Positions 34,212 through 45,479 are shown, counted from the first letter of the stretch. The stretch: 64,000 nt of DNA from Caballeronia humi (GCF_001544475.1 NZ_FCNW02000002.1:186001-250000), one strand, 5' to 3'. A program made the numbers and translations. The notes: generated by a model from the sequence alone, not told the origin.

Positions 34212-35105
34212 TCAAACCATCTCGTTCTTGATCCACTCCACCACCGACGTGCGCTTCGGCGACCATCCAAGCAGTTCCCGCGCCCGCTCGCCGCGCACCC
34301 GGCTGTTCGACCCGAGCCCGTACGACGCCATCTCATAACCCCATTCTTCCTTCGCGGCGTCGAGCGGCCAGTCCTGCGGCTCGCCCAAACCCAGCACCTC
34401 AGCCATCGCCGTCGTCATTTCGCGGAACGGCGCTTCACCGCTCTCGATGAAATAGAACGTCCCCGGCGGCGTCTTGTCGAGCGCGCGGCGGTACGCATCG
34501 ACGACGTCGTCGATATGCACGTTCGACCAGATATTGCGCCCCGGCCCGACGTGGCGCACGACGCCGCTCTTCTGCGCCTGCTTGAGCAAGCGCGGCAACT
34601 GCACGCTCGCCGCCGACGGAATCGCGCCGTGCCCGTAGATCAGCGTGTTGCAGAGCACGGCCGAGCGCACACCGCGCCTGGCGGCGTCGAGCACGAGGTT
34701 GTCGATCGCGACGCGCGGCGCCTTGTCGGCTGTCGGCTCGGGCAGGTTGTCCTCGCGATAGATCGCCTCCGACGCCTCGCCGCCGGATGCATCGCCGACG
34801 ATGCTCGAACCGCTCGTGTGCAGGAACGGCTTGTTCGAGCCTTCGAGCCCTTCGATCAGCGCTTCGACCGCGCCGCGATGGTCGCTGCTGGCGGCGTTGA
34901 TGACGGCGTCCGCCGCGCGCGCTTCGGCGACGAGGAGCGCGCGGTCGTCGAGGCTGCCGAGCACCGGTTCGATGCCGAGGCGTTTCAGTTCGTCCGATTG
35001 CTCCGCGCGCCGCACGAGGCCGCGTACCTGATGGCCGTCGCGCACGAGACCCGCCGCGATCGATCCACCGATAAACCCGCCTGCGCCAGTCACAAAAATT
35101 TTCAT
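34212..35105 (-). CDS. NAD-dependent epimerase/dehydratase-type SDR protein
   Basis: A 297-residue extended-SDR-like protein. The cofactor loop is VTGAGGFIGGSIA, followed by VRGLVRRAEQ at the NADP-type position. The middle HTSGSSIVGDASG and YGHGAIPSA replace the usual Tyr-x-x-x-Lys catalytic region, as in the SDR5e/YeeZ-like group. A substrate cannot be given. AAAGGAG precedes the ATG. It diverges from a LysR regulator that likely controls it, with a palindromic T-N-A type box between them. Confidence 0.85.
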   Translation of the reverse strand: MKIFVTGAGGFIGGSIAAGLVRDGHQVRGLVRRAEQSDELKRLGIEPVLGSLDDRALLVAEARAADAVINAASSDHRGAVEALIEGLEGSNKPFLHTSGSSIVGDASGGEASEAIYREDNLPEPTADKAPRVAIDNLVLDAARRGVRSAVLCNTLIYGHGAIPSAASVQLPRLLKQAQKSGVVRHVGPGRNIWSNVHIDDVVDAYRRALDKTPPGTFYFIESGEAPFREMTTAMAEVLGLGEPQDWPLDAAKEEWGYEMASYGLGSNSRVRGERARELLGWSPKRTSVVEWIKNEMV

Positions 35106-35178
35106 GGTGCTGCTCCTTTGAAAGGTGTCGATGAAGGGCAGTATGGGCCGTTTCGACTTTCGCAAAAACAGTGCTAGT

Positions 35179-35201
35179 CTCAAATCAATCTTGATTTTGA
35201 G
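35179..35201. promoter_or_regulatory. LysR-type operator in the divergent region
   Basis: Imperfect inverted repeat with ctcaaa-tcaa on the left and ttga-ttttgag on the right, centred near 35190, 15 bases before the LysR gene start. LysR regulators commonly bind T-N11-A palindromes in such divergent spaces and repress their own gene. Position and symmetry support it; binding is inferred. Confidence 0.6.
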
Positions 35202-35215
35202 TCAACAAATAAGCG

Positions 35216-36109
35216 ATGAAGACTAACACCGACGAATTGCAGGTCTTCGTGAGCGTGATCGATTGCGGCTCGATCACGGCGGCGGCCGAGGCGCTGCGGC
35301 AGACCGTCTCCGGCGTGAGCCGCGCGCTCACGCGGCTGGAGACGAAACTCGACGCCACGCTCGTGCGCCGCACGACGCGCCGTCTGCAACTGACCGACGA
35401 GGGCGAACTGTTCCTCGCGCGCGCCCGGCTGATCCTCGCCGCGATGGACGACGCCGAGGAAGCCATCGTGCGGCATCGCGAGCGGCCAGCGGGGCGGCTG
35501 CGCGTCGATGCCGCGTCGCCGTTCATGCTCCACTGCATCGTGCCGAACGTGAAGGCGTTCAACGCGCTCTATCCCGATATCACGCTGGAGCTGACGAGCA
35601 ACGAGCGCATCGTCGACCTGATGGAGCAGCGCGTCGATATCGCGATCCGGCTTGGCGCGCTACAGGATTCGACGCTGCACGCGCGCTCGCTCGGCAGCAC
35701 GCGCTGGAGGGTTCTCGCGACTCCGGCGTATCTGGCGGAAAACGGCGAGCCAGGCGACGTCGATGAATTGCTGCGGCATCGGCTGATCGGCTTTACGGCG
35801 CCGGAAAGCCTCAATGACTGGCCCCTGCGCGATGCCCGCTCCGGCCGCGCGTTCGTGACGATCACGCCGGCGCTCGCGGCATCGAGCGGCGAGACGATCC
35901 GGCAACTCGCGCTGAACGACTGCGGGATCGCGTGTCTGTCCGAGTTCATGACCGCCGCCGACCTGCGCGCCGGCCGCCTGCGCGCGATCCTCGACGACTC
36001 CACGGCCGACGTCCGCCTGCCGGTCAACGCGGTGTACTACCAGAGCGCGTCGATGGCGGGCCGGGCGCGCGCGTTCCTGGATTTTCTGGCGGCGAAGCTG
36101 GCGGGGTGA
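35216..36109 (+). CDS. LysR-family transcriptional regulator
   Basis: A 297-residue regulator. The winged helix-turn-helix covers residues 1-65 (DELQVFVSVIDCGSITAAAE, VSGVSRALTRLE, TTRRLQLTDEGE). The effector domain from about 90 starts RLRVDAASPFMLHCIVP and is of the CrgA/AaeR-like subgroup (MEQRVDIAIRLGALQDSTL, LNDCGIACLSEFM). It is divergent from the epimerase-like SDR gene, its probable target. A RidA gene follows 47 bases downstream on the same strand. The effector is unknown. Confidence 0.92.
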   Translation: MKTNTDELQVFVSVIDCGSITAAAEALRQTVSGVSRALTRLETKLDATLVRRTTRRLQLTDEGELFLARARLILAAMDDAEEAIVRHRERPAGRLRVDAASPFMLHCIVPNVKAFNALYPDITLELTSNERIVDLMEQRVDIAIRLGALQDSTLHARSLGSTRWRVLATPAYLAENGEPGDVDELLRHRLIGFTAPESLNDWPLRDARSGRAFVTITPALAASSGETIRQLALNDCGIACLSEFMTAADLRAGRLRAILDDSTADVRLPVNAVYYQSASMAGRARAFLDFLAAKLAG

Positions 36110-36156
36110 TGCGCGGCTGCGTATGCTTGGGCGTCTCCTCAACCACCCGACCGACG

Positions 36157-36546
36157 ATGCCAATCGAAGCCCTCAACGCCCCCGGCCTGCCGATCCCCGC
36201 CGGCCACTACAGCCACGCGACGCGCGCGGGCAACCTGATCTGCGTGTCCGGCCAGTTGCCGATGCGCCCCGACGGCACCCACACCGGCGACCAGCCGTTC
36301 GCGGTGCAGGCGGAACAGACGTTATCGAACCTGCGCACAGTGCTCGCGGCGGCGGGCGCCGAACTGAAAGACTGCATCGAAGTGACGGTGTACCTGGTTG
36401 GCGTCGAACACTGGAAGGAATTCAACGAGATCTACGCGCGCCATTTCGGCGACTGGAAGCCCGCGCGCGCGGTCGTGCCCGTCGGCGCGCTGCATTACGA
36501 GTACTTGCTGGAGATCGCGGCGCGCGCGTGGGTCGAGCGCGACTGA
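36157..36546 (+). CDS. RidA-family enamine/imine deaminase
   Basis: A 129-residue protein of the RidA/YjgF family, a trimer that hydrolyses reactive enamines or imines made by PLP enzymes. Signatures are GHYSHATRAGNLICVSGQLP, the central EQTLSNLRTVLAAAGAELKDCIEVTVYL and the C-terminal PARAVVPVGALHYEYLLEI, where the conserved Arg of the active site lies in PARAVV. It is cytoplasmic. It lies 47 bases after the LysR gene and 59 before the HdeD-fusion gene, without terminators, so co-transcription is possible. Confidence 0.92.
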   Translation: MPIEALNAPGLPIPAGHYSHATRAGNLICVSGQLPMRPDGTHTGDQPFAVQAEQTLSNLRTVLAAAGAELKDCIEVTVYLVGVEHWKEFNEIYARHFGDWKPARAVVPVGALHYEYLLEIAARAWVERD

Positions 36547-36605
36547 TTTTGCTCGCCCGGCCATCGCTCTTATTATTGCGATGTCCGGTCAATACAGGTT
36601 GCGTC

Positions 36606-38021
36606 ATGGTCCAGCTCGTTTTGCTTCTCCTCGGCGTCGACTATTTGCGCAGGCGCTGGCGCACGCTGTTCGCCGTCGGCCTGTTGTGGCTTCTGATCGG
36701 CGTAGGCGTTTTCATCGACGCGCTCGACAACGCCATTTATTTCCCGATGCAGTTCCTCGCCTATCTGCTGCTTACCGAGGGCGTGGCGACGCTCGCCGTC
36801 GCGTGGACCGGCGCGGGCGGGCAGCGCGTGCTGCGCTACGTGAAGGGCGCGGCGGTCGTGCTGGCGGCGGCGCTGATTCTGGCCGGCCATCACCACGGCA
36901 ACTTCGTGCTGTCGATGATCTTCGGCATGCTCTTTCTCGCCGACGGTCTTTTGCAGGCGGTGTCGGCGTTCGTCGTGCGCTATCCGCGCTGGCGGGTCGT
37001 GCTGGGGTTTGCGATCGTCGAAATTTTGCTCGCGATATTTTTCTTCCAGCCGTATCCGACGCATTACGTCGGCACGGCGCCTTATTGCCTCGGCCTCGGG
37101 CTCGCGTTCGGCGGCTGGAACCTCCTGTGGATCGCGTTGCGCGTGCGCGCGTTGCAGCGCATCCCGCCGGAACGAAAGCGCACGCTGAACCTGTCCGACG
37201 ACGTGATCGCGGACCACACGATCGTCGATACATCCGCGACCCAACTTGCCGCCGACGATAGCCCATTCGAATGGGACGGTCCTCCTGCGCCGGACGAAAA
37301 AGCGCTGACGGTCCACGTGTGGACGCCTGTCGGCTCGGCTCGGACGCAGGCGCAGCGCTCGCTGATCGTCGACCGCTACATCGCGGCCGTCGATGCAAAC
37401 GGCGTCATTTCGACCGGTCACGCCGCGCTGGAATCTCCGGAGGGCGTCTACATCAGCCTCTATCCGGGCGTGGAAATCGACCGCTCGCCCGACGAATTCG
37501 GCCGTATCCTGCGCGCGACCCGCGAAAACGACGTGCCCGGCGTGTTCCAGCGGGACTACGCGACGGAATCGAAAGCGTGGTGCGAATCGACGACGAAAGT
37601 CCGCATCCGTAACTACAGTCCCGAGCGTTTGGGCGAATTCTGGGGCGCGTATCGGCAGAACCTGACGTACAACCTGACGTATCGCAACTGTTCGAGCACG
37701 GTGTCGAACGCGCTCGAAGCCGCGCTGGAAGGCGCGGTCGGCCGATTTCACGGACGCGATACCGGCTGGCGCGCATTCTGGCGCCTGCTCGTCACGCCCG
37801 AGCTGTGGGTCGCGGCGCAAATCCGCAAGCGCGCCGCGACGATGGCCTGGACGCCCGGCCTCACGCTCGACTATGCGCGGGCGCTCAGCATGCTCGCCGA
37901 CCCGCGCCCGTTCGGCTGGCTCAAGATGGCGCGGCTCGCGCTGCGCCGGATGATGCGCTCGCGGCGCGGCTGGCGGCAGGAAGCCGTCGATGCGGCGGAT
38001 GCGCGGGCGGGGCGGGTTTAG
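36606..38021 (+). CDS. HdeD-like membrane domain fused to a possible papain-like cysteine domain
   Basis: A 471-residue fusion. Residues ~1-185 contain about six membrane helices in the pattern of HdeD/DUF308, proteins linked to acid resistance in E. coli. A basic linker (RALQRIPPERKRTLN) leads to a cytoplasmic or periplasmic domain (~235-420). There His272 sits in ISTGHAALES and Cys362 in YRNCSSTVSNALEAALEG, with Asn361 before it. The order His then Cys is that of circularly permuted papain-like (NlpC/P60-related) enzymes. The tail is Arg-rich. Peptidase, amidase or acyltransferase activity is possible and none is proved. A weak ribosome site is seen before the ATG. Confidence 0.72.
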   Translation: MVQLVLLLLGVDYLRRRWRTLFAVGLLWLLIGVGVFIDALDNAIYFPMQFLAYLLLTEGVATLAVAWTGAGGQRVLRYVKGAAVVLAAALILAGHHHGNFVLSMIFGMLFLADGLLQAVSAFVVRYPRWRVVLGFAIVEILLAIFFFQPYPTHYVGTAPYCLGLGLAFGGWNLLWIALRVRALQRIPPERKRTLNLSDDVIADHTIVDTSATQLAADDSPFEWDGPPAPDEKALTVHVWTPVGSARTQAQRSLIVDRYIAAVDANGVISTGHAALESPEGVYISLYPGVEIDRSPDEFGRILRATRENDVPGVFQRDYATESKAWCESTTKVRIRNYSPERLGEFWGAYRQNLTYNLTYRNCSSTVSNALEAALEGAVGRFHGRDTGWRAFWRLLVTPELWVAAQIRKRAATMAWTPGLTLDYARALSMLADPRPFGWLKMARLALRRMMRSRRGWRQEAVDAADARAGRV

Positions 38022-38133
38022 GCGCTTCGAGCTACGCAGCGCCGCGCGCCGGCCGGCCGCGGCGCGCGTACGCCGCAGCTACGCGCGCAGAGGGCGGTTT
38101 GGCTGCCACCAGACCTGACGTTGCACCGAAATC

Positions 38134-38161
38134 ACGGGTGCGAGCGGCCGTGAGCACCCGT
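38134..38161. terminator. Hairpin after the acid phosphatase gene
   Basis: Perfect 8-bp arms acgggtgc/gcacccgt (38134-38141 with 38154-38161) enclose a smaller cggccg palindrome. It begins 8 bases past the stop of the minus-strand gene. There is no T-run, so terminator function is only likely. Confidence 0.45.
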
Positions 38162-38168
38162 CCACCGC

Positions 38169-39857
38169 TTACGCCAGATCCAGCGCCCCCGTCAAATCCC
38201 CCAACGGCGCTTCCCCATTTGCCGCAAACGCCCGATCCCGCGCGACGACACCATCGAGCGGCGGCAAATCATGCACCCGCGAGATAAACCGCAGGATCGA
38301 GTTCGTGTCGTACACCGTGTGATCGACGTAACCCTTCTTCGCGAGCGGCGAGATCACGAGCGCGGGAATCCGCGAGCCCGGCCCCCAGCGATCGCCCTTC
38401 GGCGGCGAGACGTGATCCCACCAGCCGCCGTTTTCATCGACGGTGACGACCACGACCGTGTTCTCCCACTGCGGCCCGCGCTGAATCCGCTCGATCACGT
38501 TCGCGATGTGCCGGTCGCCCGATTCAACGTCCGCGTACCCGGCGTGCATGTTCAGGTTGCCCTGCGGCTTGTAGAACGTGACGGCGGGCAGGCGCCCCGC
38601 GTCGATGTCGGCCATCAGCTTGTTGGTCGACGGATCGTCTCCGAGGCCGGCGTCGCGCAGATGCTGCGCCCGCGCCTGCGTGCCCGGCGCGAAGCTGCGG
38701 AAATAGTTGAACGGCTGATGGTGATACTGGAAATCGGGGACCATGCCCGTATCAGCGTGTTCGAGCGCGTACTGCCACGCCCCGCTATACCACGCCCAGT
38801 CGACGCCCTTCGCCGAGAGCCTGTCTCCGATCGTCGCGTAATCCTGCGGCGGAAGCACGCGCGGATTCGACAGGTCCGCGAGCGACGGATCGCCATGCTC
38901 GGCAGGGCGCACGTTGCTCGGCTGATAGGGCGGCGCCATTGTGTTGACCGCGTAACCGTCGGCGGTGAGCGCGCCGTCGCGCACGAACTTGGGCGGCCCT
39001 TCCAGCGCCGATTTCGGCGAATCCGGCGCGAGTTTCAGGCGCGTGCCAGTGAGGTCGTCGCCTTCCACGACCGACGTGAGCTTCGCCGCCGGCCCGCTGC
39101 TCACGTTCGGATAGAACGGCGCCTGCGCGGAAATCAGGAAGATGTGATTCAGCCACGAGCCGCCGAACGCCGACATGAAGAAGTTGTCGCAAAGCGTGTA
39201 CTGGCTCGCGAGACCCCAGAGACGCAGCGTATCGGCGGAATTGCGGTAGTGCCCCATCACGAGGCCGCCCGAGTCGCCCCACGCGGCGAACTGGTTGTTG
39301 CGCCCCGCATTGATCTGCATCTGGTTCTGATAAAAACGGTGCACGAGATCGCGCGTGATGACGCCGTTCGGCAGCGGCTGGCCCTGCGCGTCTGTCAGGC
39401 GGAACGGCGTGTTTGCGAGGCCGGTGATCTGGTTCTCGGCAATGGCATAGCGTTTGCCGTTCACTTCCTGCGCCTGCGGCACGAGCCCGCCCCAGATGGC
39501 GGGCAACTTGGCGAGCTGCGTGTTGCCGTCGCGATCGAGCTGAAGATAGCGCGACGCCGGCACGGAATCGAGCGGATACTGGACCCCGGGAAAATTGCCG
39601 TACAAATTGGTGAAGCTGCGGTTTTCCGCGTAGATCACTACGATGCGCTTGATTTTTGCCTGCAGCGTGCGGTCAAGCGCGAGATCGGCGGCGGTCTTGG
39701 GTGTCGCGGATTTCTGATCGAACAGGTTGCAGCCGCCGAGCGACAGGCCCGCGAGACCGACGCCCGCAGCGAGCAGACGCCGCCGGGCGGGATCGGTTGG
39801 CGCATCGCTTGCGGAAGAAGTGGGAAGGTCGTCACGCGGATCGTCGGTCTGGCTCAT
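38169..39857 (-). CDS. acpA: AcpA-type acid phosphatase / phosphoesterase
   Basis: A 562-residue secreted enzyme of the phosphoesterase family PF04185 (AcpA / phospholipase C superfamily). The N-terminus has a twin-arginine motif (ARRRLLAAG) and a lipobox LGGC at Cys43, so Tat export with lipid anchoring is likely. Catalytic/metal regions are VVIYAENRSFTNLYG, AAWGDSGGLVMGHY, VTVDENGGWWDHVSPP and the late VISPLAKKGYVDHT. AcpA in Francisella is a broad acid phosphatase; relatives in Burkholderia are phospholipases C. The form here is closer in motifs to AcpA. It is monocistronic, with a 300-base upstream region bearing palindromic repeats. Confidence 0.87.
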   Translation of the reverse strand: MSQTDDPRDDLPTSSASDAPTDPARRRLLAAGVGLAGLSLGGCNLFDQKSATPKTAADLALDRTLQAKIKRIVVIYAENRSFTNLYGNFPGVQYPLDSVPASRYLQLDRDGNTQLAKLPAIWGGLVPQAQEVNGKRYAIAENQITGLANTPFRLTDAQGQPLPNGVITRDLVHRFYQNQMQINAGRNNQFAAWGDSGGLVMGHYRNSADTLRLWGLASQYTLCDNFFMSAFGGSWLNHIFLISAQAPFYPNVSSGPAAKLTSVVEGDDLTGTRLKLAPDSPKSALEGPPKFVRDGALTADGYAVNTMAPPYQPSNVRPAEHGDPSLADLSNPRVLPPQDYATIGDRLSAKGVDWAWYSGAWQYALEHADTGMVPDFQYHHQPFNYFRSFAPGTQARAQHLRDAGLGDDPSTNKLMADIDAGRLPAVTFYKPQGNLNMHAGYADVESGDRHIANVIERIQRGPQWENTVVVVTVDENGGWWDHVSPPKGDRWGPGSRIPALVISPLAKKGYVDHTVYDTNSILRFISRVHDLPPLDGVVARDRAFAANGEAPLGDLTGALDLA

Positions 39858-40174
39858 CGCTCTGGCTCCTTTGGGTCGCTTAGCGGCTTACTCTGGTCCG
39901 ATGCTTCGATGCGCGGCGGCGCGCGCCAAGCATTATCGTCAATGACGTGGCGCGCGCCAACCTTTCGGAACCGGGGGCTTACCCGCGTCGCGCGCCGCTC
40001 TTCGAGTGCATCGGAACTGCATGTTGCCTGCAACGGAACGTCGCGAGAAGTCGGCCGAATGGCATAGGCCTAACTCACAATCGGGCAAAAACGCGCACGC
40101 CTGTGCGAAAGCCCTATGCCTTTTGGCTGACTGGAATCCATCACGGCGCGCGACTACTATCAACGCATCGACAG
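39858..40174. other. Upstream region of the AcpA gene
   Basis: About 320 bases between acpA (start at 39857) and the end of the TauE gene. The sequence ggcgcgcgccaa occurs twice in direct orientation (39918-39929, 39949-39960). The remaining bases show no gene and no terminator for the TauE gene reading left. Confidence 0.45.
39918..39960. promoter_or_regulatory. Two direct copies of a palindromic 12-mer upstream of acpA
   Basis: ggcgcgcgccaa at 39918-39929 and 39949-39960. The first ten bases of each are self-complementary. The copies are 31 bases apart, close to three helical turns, and 61-103 bases before the acpA start. This would fit a regulator dimer at each copy; the regulator is unknown. 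Confidence 0.4.
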
Positions 40175-40969
40175 TCAGCTCAGGACCAGCTTGATGCCTA
40201 CGAGGACGAGGGTAGCCGCGAGCAGGTTGCGCAGGAGCGCCTCCGGTGCCTTGGCCGACAGCATGCTGCCGAGCACGATGCCCGGCAGCGAGCCGACGAG
40301 CAGCGAGACGAGCAGCGACCAGTCGACCGAGCCGAGGAGCCAGTGGCCCGTCCCGGCGATCAGCGTGAGCGGCACGGCGTGGGCGATGTCCGAGCCGACG
40401 ATGCGCGCGGTCGCGAGCCGCGGGTAGAGCAAAAGCAGGACAGTCACGCCGATCGCGCCCGCGCCGACCGAAGTGATCGAAACGAGCGTGCCGAGGATCG
40501 CGCCGGTGAGTACGGTCCACAAGACAGTGCGCTGCGGATTGTCCGGCCGGTTGCGCCCTTTGTTATAGGCGAGCCGCGCGAGCTGAGGCCGGAATACGAG
40601 CGAAACTGCCGTGATCAGGAGGGCCGAGCCGAGAATCATCTGGATCAGTCTGGCCGTGCCCGGCGCGTGCAGGCCGTAGCGGTTGAGCAGCACGAGCGTG
40701 ACCGCGGCCGCCGGCACGCTGCCCAAGGCGAGCCGCCCGGTGATGCGCCAGTCGACGGAGCCCTTGATCCCGTGGACGAGCGTTCCGGCCGTCTTGGTTG
40801 CGGCGGCGTAGAGCAGGTCGGTGCCGACGGCGGTCGCCGGATGGATGCCGAACAGGAGCACGAGCAGCGGCGTCATGAGGGACCCGCCGCCGACGCCCGT
40901 CAGGCCCACGAGGAAGCCGACGGCCAGTCCGGATGCAGAATAAAGTAAGTCGATATGCGGAAATGACAT
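40175..40969 (-). CDS. TauE/SafE-family anion permease
   Basis: A 264-residue inner-membrane protein with about eight helices and the two-fold pattern of TauE/SafE (DUF81). Motifs are GFLVGLTGVGGGSLMTPLL near the start and ILGTLVSITSVGAGAIGVTVL in the second half. Family members move sulfite, sulfoacetate or other organosulfonates out of the cell, though many have unknown substrates. The start is placed at 40969, where the first helix begins; no ribosome site is clear. No sulfur genes are adjacent. Confidence 0.88.
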   Translation of the reverse strand: MSFPHIDLLYSASGLAVGFLVGLTGVGGGSLMTPLLVLLFGIHPATAVGTDLLYAAATKTAGTLVHGIKGSVDWRITGRLALGSVPAAAVTLVLLNRYGLHAPGTARLIQMILGSALLITAVSLVFRPQLARLAYNKGRNRPDNPQRTVLWTVLTGAILGTLVSITSVGAGAIGVTVLLLLYPRLATARIVGSDIAHAVPLTLIAGTGHWLLGSVDWSLLVSLLVGSLPGIVLGSMLSAKAPEALLRNLLAATLVLVGIKLVLS

Positions 40970-41156
40970 TCGCGCGGAGAACCCGTTAGGCGTGAGACGG
41001 TCGAAAAACCGTCGATGATAGCCGGTCGGCGGCGCTGCCGTCCTGCTGGCTTCTTTTGCCCCAGCCATCGCGAGGCCGGAGGCGCGCATGCGGCGCGGTG
41101 AAAACCGTCAGCATGCACGACCCGGCGCTCACTCAAGTCAATCCAGGAAGGTGCAA

Positions 41157-43370
41157 ATGGAAACGAAGCAACCGAAACCCCCGCGCCCCGACGACGCATT
41201 CATCCCGAACGAGCACGCGAACATCGCGAGCGAGCAGCAGTTCGTGCTCAAGTCCGGCAACACGTTCGCCGTCAACGACGCGAACGGGGACATTCGCGGC
41301 CACGACGACGGCCTCTTCGTCAACGATACGCGCGTGCTCTCCGAACTGGTGCTGACCTTCGGCGGCCGGGCGCCGTCGCTCCTGTCGGGCAGCGTGTCGA
41401 GCGATAACGCCGTCTTTACGGCCCACCTGACCAACAAGCCGCTGCCGCCGATCGGCGGGGCGCGCACGCCCGAGGGCGTGATCCACGTCGAGCGCAAACG
41501 CGTGCTGTCGGGTCATGTGCTGCACGAAAGTATCGTGCTCACCAATTACGGGACGGAACCGGCCACTGTGCCGCTGTCGATTTCGTTCGCCGCCGACTTC
41601 CTCGACATGTTCGAAGTGCGCGGCAGCACGCGCGCAAAGCGGGGCACGATGCGCCCGCCAATGGTGGAAAACGGCGAAGTCGTGCTGCGCTACACCGGTC
41701 TCGACGAAGTGGAGCGCACGGCGCGCATCCAGTTCACGCCCGCGCCCGATTCGCTCACGCCGAGCCGCGCTGATTACGCGCTCAACATCCAGTCGGAAAC
41801 GGCGATTTCGATCTACCTGTCGGTCACGGCCACGACGCACGCCCTGAGCGACGCGAGCGAGCAGAGCAAGCGCGATGCGTCCGAAGCGGCCGAATGCGCG
41901 CCCGAATCGGGGCGCCCGGCGATCCGCGAGGCGCTCGTGGAAGCGCACCGGCGCATGCGCGAGCGGCGCCGCGCGACGGCGCGCGTGCGTTCGAGCAATC
42001 CGCTGTTCAGCGAATGGATCGACCGCTCGCTCGCTGATCTGGGCCTGCTCACCACCGATCTCGAAACCGGCCCGTATCCGTACGCCGGCATTCCGTGGTT
42101 CTCCACGGCGTTCGGCCGCGACGCCATCATCACGTCGCTTCAGATGCTGTGGCTGCAGCCGACGCTCGCGCGCGGCGTGCTGCGCTTTCTCGCGGCGCAT
42201 CAGGCGCGCGAGGATTCGGCGTTCCGCGACGCCGAGGTCGGCAAGATCATGCACGAGACGCGCAAGAGCGAAATGGCCGCCACCGGAGAAGTCCCGTTCG
42301 CGATGTACTACGGCGGCGTGGACAGCACGCCGCTCTTCGTCGTGCTCGCGGGCGCCTACGTGGAACGCACCGGCGACCGCGCGCTGATCGACGAACTGTG
42401 GCCGAACCTGCAACTCGCCACGCAATGGATCGCGCGTCATTGCGACAAGAACGCCTGGGGCCTGCTCGACTATCAGCGCGCGTCCGAGCACGGCCTCGCC
42501 AATCAAGGCTGGAAGGACAGCCAGGACTCCGTGTTCCACGCGGACGGCCGCTTCCCCGACGGCCCGATCGCGCTCGTCGAAGTGCAGGCGTACGCATCGA
42601 CGGCATTCGCGACAATGGCGCGCCTCGCCCGCAAGCGCGGCGCGAAGGAAGAGGCGCTCGATTACGAACGGCGCGCGCAGAACATCCGCGACCGCGTCGA
42701 GGCGATGTTCTGGATGCCGGATTCGGAGTTCTACGGCATAGCGCTCGACGGCCACGGCGCGTTGTGCAGCGTGCTCGCGTCGAATGCGGGGCATCTGCTC
42801 GCGTTCGATCTCGTCGAGCGGGAGCGCGGCGAAGCGGTCGCGCGGCAACTCGAATCCACGCTCTTTCACACCGGCTGGGGCGTGCGCACGCTCGCGGCGG
42901 GGCAGCCGCGCTTCAATCCGATGTCGTATCACAACGGCTCGGTGTGGCCGCACGACACCGCGATGTGCGCGCGCGGCCTTGCGCGCTACGGCGATCGCGG
43001 CGGTGCGGTGCGTCTGTTACAGGCGCTGTTCGAGGCGGCCGTGACTTTCGACATGCGTTTGCCGGAGCTGTTCTGCGGCTTCACGCGGCAGCGCGGCGAA
43101 AAGCCGATCGCGTATCCGGTCGCGTGTCTGCCGCAAGCGTGGGCGGCGGGGGCGCCGTTCATGATTCTGGAAGCGTGTCTCGGCGTCACGATCGATGCCG
43201 AGCGCGACGAAGTGCGGATCGACCGGCCGCAGTTGCCGGATGGTATCGACTGGCTGGAGATCGGCGATTTGCGGGTCGGCCAGCAGAGCGTGTCGATTAC
43301 GTTCCGGCGTGTCGGCGGGCAGGTGGTGCCGTCGGTGGAAGGGGACGTGCGTGTAGTGGCGGTGCTGTAG
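41157..43370 (+). CDS. Glycogen-debranching-type glycosidase (amylo-alpha-1,6-glucosidase family)
   Basis: A 737-residue cytoplasmic protein. The N-terminal domain (~25-230) matches the GDE N-terminal bis domain: FVLKSGNTFAVNDANGDI, GLFVNDTRVLSELVL. The C-terminal (alpha/alpha)6 barrel (~290-700) contains GIPWFSTAFGRDAIITSLQ, GWKDSQDSVFHADG and NGSVWPHDTAMCARGL, segments that carry the acidic active-site residues. Close families act on alpha-1,6 branches of glycogen or on glucosylated compounds. No glycogen operon is adjacent, so the substrate is uncertain. CAGGAAGG lies before the ATG at 41157. Confidence 0.88.
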   Translation: METKQPKPPRPDDAFIPNEHANIASEQQFVLKSGNTFAVNDANGDIRGHDDGLFVNDTRVLSELVLTFGGRAPSLLSGSVSSDNAVFTAHLTNKPLPPIGGARTPEGVIHVERKRVLSGHVLHESIVLTNYGTEPATVPLSISFAADFLDMFEVRGSTRAKRGTMRPPMVENGEVVLRYTGLDEVERTARIQFTPAPDSLTPSRADYALNIQSETAISIYLSVTATTHALSDASEQSKRDASEAAECAPESGRPAIREALVEAHRRMRERRRATARVRSSNPLFSEWIDRSLADLGLLTTDLETGPYPYAGIPWFSTAFGRDAIITSLQMLWLQPTLARGVLRFLAAHQAREDSAFRDAEVGKIMHETRKSEMAATGEVPFAMYYGGVDSTPLFVVLAGAYVERTGDRALIDELWPNLQLATQWIARHCDKNAWGLLDYQRASEHGLANQGWKDSQDSVFHADGRFPDGPIALVEVQAYASTAFATMARLARKRGAKEEALDYERRAQNIRDRVEAMFWMPDSEFYGIALDGHGALCSVLASNAGHLLAFDLVERERGEAVARQLESTLFHTGWGVRTLAAGQPRFNPMSYHNGSVWPHDTAMCARGLARYGDRGGAVRLLQALFEAAVTFDMRLPELFCGFTRQRGEKPIAYPVACLPQAWAAGAPFMILEACLGVTIDAERDEVRIDRPQLPDGIDWLEIGDLRVGQQSVSITFRRVGGQVVPSVEGDVRVVAVL

Positions 43371-43415
43371 GTTCGGATGGCTCCGGCAGTCAGTAGATAG
43401 CGACGCGGAAAGCCG

Positions 43416-43456
43416 CAAAAAAGAAAAGGTCCAATCGGCGCAAGCCGAATTGGACC
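43416..43456 (-). terminator. Rho-independent terminator of pobA
   Basis: The stem ggtccaat-cggc with gccg-aattggacc (43429-43456) has a gcaa loop. On the minus strand it is followed by TTTTCTTTTTT (43418-43428). It lies 54 bases past the pobA stop. Confidence 0.88.
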
Positions 43457-43510
43457 GTTCCGGTCAGTCTGATTTCAACGCCAGGCGAGAGCCTCGCGTC
43501 GAGGCGAAGC

Positions 43511-45479
<1,969 letters not shown>

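Noticed and set aside
41133..42953. A 606-codon minus-strand open frame
   Set aside because: It is antisense to the glycosidase gene, whose two domains read cleanly on the plus strand.
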